A stretch of 64,000 bases of DNA from Ulva prolifera. Taxonomy: Eukaryota > Chlorophyta > Ulvophyceae > Ulvales > Ulvaceae. A program made the position numbers and the translations under genes. Below are positions 61,701 to 64,000 of this stretch, in pieces. The stretch covers positions 4,533,713 through 4,597,712 of the forward strand of contig CM041201.1 of the NCBI GenBank assembly GCA_023078555.1, given 5' to 3'. The notes under the pieces were generated by a model that was not told where the DNA came from, made no database searches, and saw nothing but the letters and a program-made list of their open reading frames with translations. Every line of letters starts with the position of its first letter. The stretch's first letter is position 1.

Positions 61701-64000
61701 CGACCCACACGGTGACTGGGTTCCCCAGCCTCGATGACGCGGCAGAGTCCAGCGGTGCGACCCCACCCTGCTGAATCAACCTCCCTGCCTCCATGCTGCG
61801 AGGGCGTGTGGACTGCACCTTGCAGAAAGAGTAGCATTTCATACGGCAGTAGCACTGCCCAAACACGGAGGCCACGATTAGGCTGGCTCCGAAGCACCGT
61901 AGCATGAGGCTGCTCAGCGTTGGGGAGCCCCTACGCTGAGAAGCATGGGTGGCACTGGCCCGGTGCTGACTGCGGCAGTAGCGGATGCTGTAGGTTTTCC
62001 AGGGCCTGACCCTGTCACAATGACTCCCCGAATTCGCAAGTCCGCTCAAGGGGGCCCACCGCAGCATGGCGCCGCAGCACGCCCGAGCGACGCTCCGGGG
62101 GCCCCCGGGGCAGCGCTGCCGCAGTCCGACGTTCCAGAGTCCCGCCAGATCTTCCGGCGGTCTGCGCGCTCCCTGCGAGGGTCGTTCCGGCGGCGCATGG
62201 TGCCCCCGCTGAAGCCGGCGCCCGGCCTGCTGACTCCCGCGGCCGCAAGCGAAATTCTCACCGAGGTTTTCCGGCACCTTCTGGACGCCATAAAGCGTCA
62301 AGGCGGGGCTGATCTCGACGGGAGCCTTGACAAAACACCGGCGGAGGCAGAGGGGGGCCAGCGTGCAGAGCAGGCTGGCTTCGACAGCCTCACGAGCTTG
62401 TTGAAGGGCTGCCTGGAGGAGATCTCTGGTGTGCTGCTGTTTGCCTGGGCAGCGGCGCACCGCATGGCCATTCGCATCATCGCGGTATTGGTGTAATGCT
62501 GATGGTGTGATCCTGCAGGTCTCCTGACGCCCAGCGACTGCACTGAAGCGGTCATGCAGCTGTGCACGGACCCCAAGCCACATATGCCGCCGCCGTGGTC
62601 GCTCACGCTGCTGGCGCTCATGGCCACGACCCTGCACATCCGCCCGCCGCAGATCCTCCTGCTCGTCGCCTGCGCCTGCTCCTCCTGCCCGCCGCTCTCC
62701 GCCACCGATGCAGCCTTCCCCAGCCGTCTCGACGCATTCAACACTGCCGTCGCGCCGCTCGCTGCGGCCCGGGGCGCCGGCGAGCTCACCACCGGCGAGG
62801 CCGCAGCGCTCTGCCGCGCGGCCGCGCCGCTCCTCTCAGAGGCCGCGTGGGCGCTCGACCGGCTGCACGGCGCAGTCCTCGCGCAGCACGCGCAGCACGG
62901 CGGCGCCGTGCTGCGCACCCTGCTCACCGCGGTGTCGCTGGCGGTGCCGGCGGACGCGGCGGAGGGCGGCGGGGCGCGGCTGGTCGCGCCGCACATGCGG
63001 GAGGCCGTCGAGCGGCGCATGCTGCCGCACCTCGACCTGCTCACCGTGGCCACGCCGTTCGACGCCGTGCCGGTGCTCGTTGAGGCGCTCGGCACCATCC
63101 TGCACGACCTGCCGCTGGAGGCCTCTGCGGCGGCGGCCCTCCCGCCCGAGCTCCAGCTCGTGCAGGTGTGCTGTGAGCTGTGTACTTTGCGGCTGTGAAG
63201 AGGCCTTCCCCGTGCGGTGTGGCCGTCGCTCGGCGGAGGCATCGCGCCTGCTGCGGGTTGAGCCTGCACACATCCGCAGCGCACAGGGACGTGGCTCAAC
63301 AGGCACCGGCGTGGCATGCAGGTGTCCGCGCACATCCGCTACGGCATGATCACGGACTGCCTGGAGCGGCTGTGGGGCACCCCGGAGCGCCCCACCGGCG
63401 GCGACGGCGGTGACGCGCTGCTGTACGACGGCCTGCTGCAGCAGCTCGAGGGCCGCCTGCTGCGCCTGCACCGCCTCATGCTCGACCTCGGCCTCTCCTC
63501 GCTGCCCCCCAGCAGCGCGGACCCCGGCACCACCAGCCCGTCCACCCTCGGCCGGGTCACGTACCTGCCCTGCCAGGTCCGCACTCCCCCCGCCTCGACT
63601 ATGTACACCATTTCAGACTGCCTCATTGGCTTGTGTGGACACCAGATGCACTGCCAGCGTGATTCCCAACGAACGCGGCCGTCATTCAAGCAGCCCTCGC
63701 TGAATCTCAGAGCCTCGAGGGCTCAGCCGCACGTTCAAATGGCAACTGCGCAGCAGTCTCCAGGGCATTCCGCTGGTGGACGTGCCGCGCATGCTGGCGC
63801 CGGCGATGCTCTCGTGGGTGTCGGTCGTTGGAGTGAAGCTCGAGGCCGTCGCCGCGTCGTACGTCGCCGCGGACGCCCAGGCCCCCCCGCCGCGTTCGTG
63901 GGCCCCCGTCTCACGCGTCCGCGGCTTCCTCTGCTCCGCGTCCCTCGTGGACACCTTTCACGCAGTCGGCACCAGCGTGGACGCGATCGCCGTGCAGGCC
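58720..64000 (+). CDS. large unrecognised multi-exon gene, 5' part only
   Basis: ATG 58720 opens a Pro/Ser-rich first exon to about 59170 (MTTAVTTNGLADPEPSDAPT). Splice-bounded exons then follow: about 59653-59842 (AAYCHLLQALLLRWAP), 60118 to about 60560 (HEEALGTALALNARVVPLLQ; ACFQAVLLVEGVAVKGLR-like helix) and about 60814-61017. The next is about 61369-61774 (VAVRLADLEGAGPGKHRCKV and VGTLEFVFQVLADKR, faintly C2-like). Further exons lie at about 61945-62497 and 62519-63165 (LLTPSDCTEAVMQLC, LLPHLDL-type helices), at about 63319-63577 (HIRYGMITDCLERLWG) and at about 63717 to the window end (GIPLVDVPRMLAPAMLSWVS). The protein would be mostly helical and Ala/Leu-rich. Beta-like segments followed by long helices could suggest a C2/MUN-type trafficking protein, but that is a weak guess. 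Several joins are unverified, and some frames end in stops that must be intronic. Confidence 0.5.
61227..61245 (+). repeat. 19-base poly-C tract before a splice acceptor
   Basis: A run of 19 C is followed by TCACAG, so it may serve as the polypyrimidine tract of an acceptor at 61251 in the terminal gene. It is the second long C run in the window. Confidence 0.85.

Overview
The window is nuclear DNA of a photosynthetic eukaryote, most likely a chlorophyte green alga (the trebouxiophyte/chlorophyte type is an inference). Three things point there. The genes are split by many short GT-AG introns, often with GTGCGC-type donors and TGCAG acceptors. The polyadenylation motif TGTAA, typical of green algae, lies 70-250 bases past several stop codons. 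One gene encodes light-dependent protochlorophyllide oxidoreductase (POR). No prokaryotic gene organisation is visible.

Layout from left to right. 1265-5220 (minus): a predicted type I membrane protein with a signal peptide, one transmembrane segment and a very long Ala/Ser-rich tail. 6232-12159 (plus): a divergent SMC-family ATPase. About 13770-21892 (plus): a kinesin-like protein whose motor has lost its switch motifs, followed by a long Ala-rich coiled coil. 23115-25090 (minus): a two-domain rhodanese (thiosulfate/3-mercaptopyruvate sulfurtransferase), for which I could reconstruct all five exons in phase. 26013-29904: a 3.9-kb segment bounded by perfect 28-bp inverted repeats. It contains a coherent multi-exon gene (26639-29059, minus) of a family I do not recognise and looks like a DNA transposon of unassigned type. 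About 30137-41141 (plus): a strawberry-notch (SBNO) DExH helicase with a large lineage-specific insertion, followed by an ORF (41515-42003) that may be its last exon. 42851-48568 (plus): a Dispatched/Patched-like RND membrane protein. 48828-51020: a 2.2-kb non-autonomous CACTA (EnSpm) transposon with 54-bp terminal inverted repeats and a 3-bp target duplication. 52162-52881 (plus): intronless casein kinase 2 beta subunit. 54232-56404 (minus): POR, six exons resolved. 58720 to the window end (plus): the 5' part of a large unrecognised gene.

The genes are housekeeping or regulatory and do not form an obvious pathway. Chromosome and microtubule proteins (SMC, kinesin-like), a chromatin or transcription helicase (SBNO), CK2 beta and chlorophyll synthesis simply sit side by side, as is usual in a eukaryotic genome. 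The two transposable elements occupy intergenic space: one in the divergent promoter region between the sulfurtransferase and SBNO, the other between the RND gene and CK2 beta. Gene models were assembled by eye. Exon ends are given where splice phase could be checked; outer ends of the SMC, kinesin, SBNO and RND models are less certain inside the gene.
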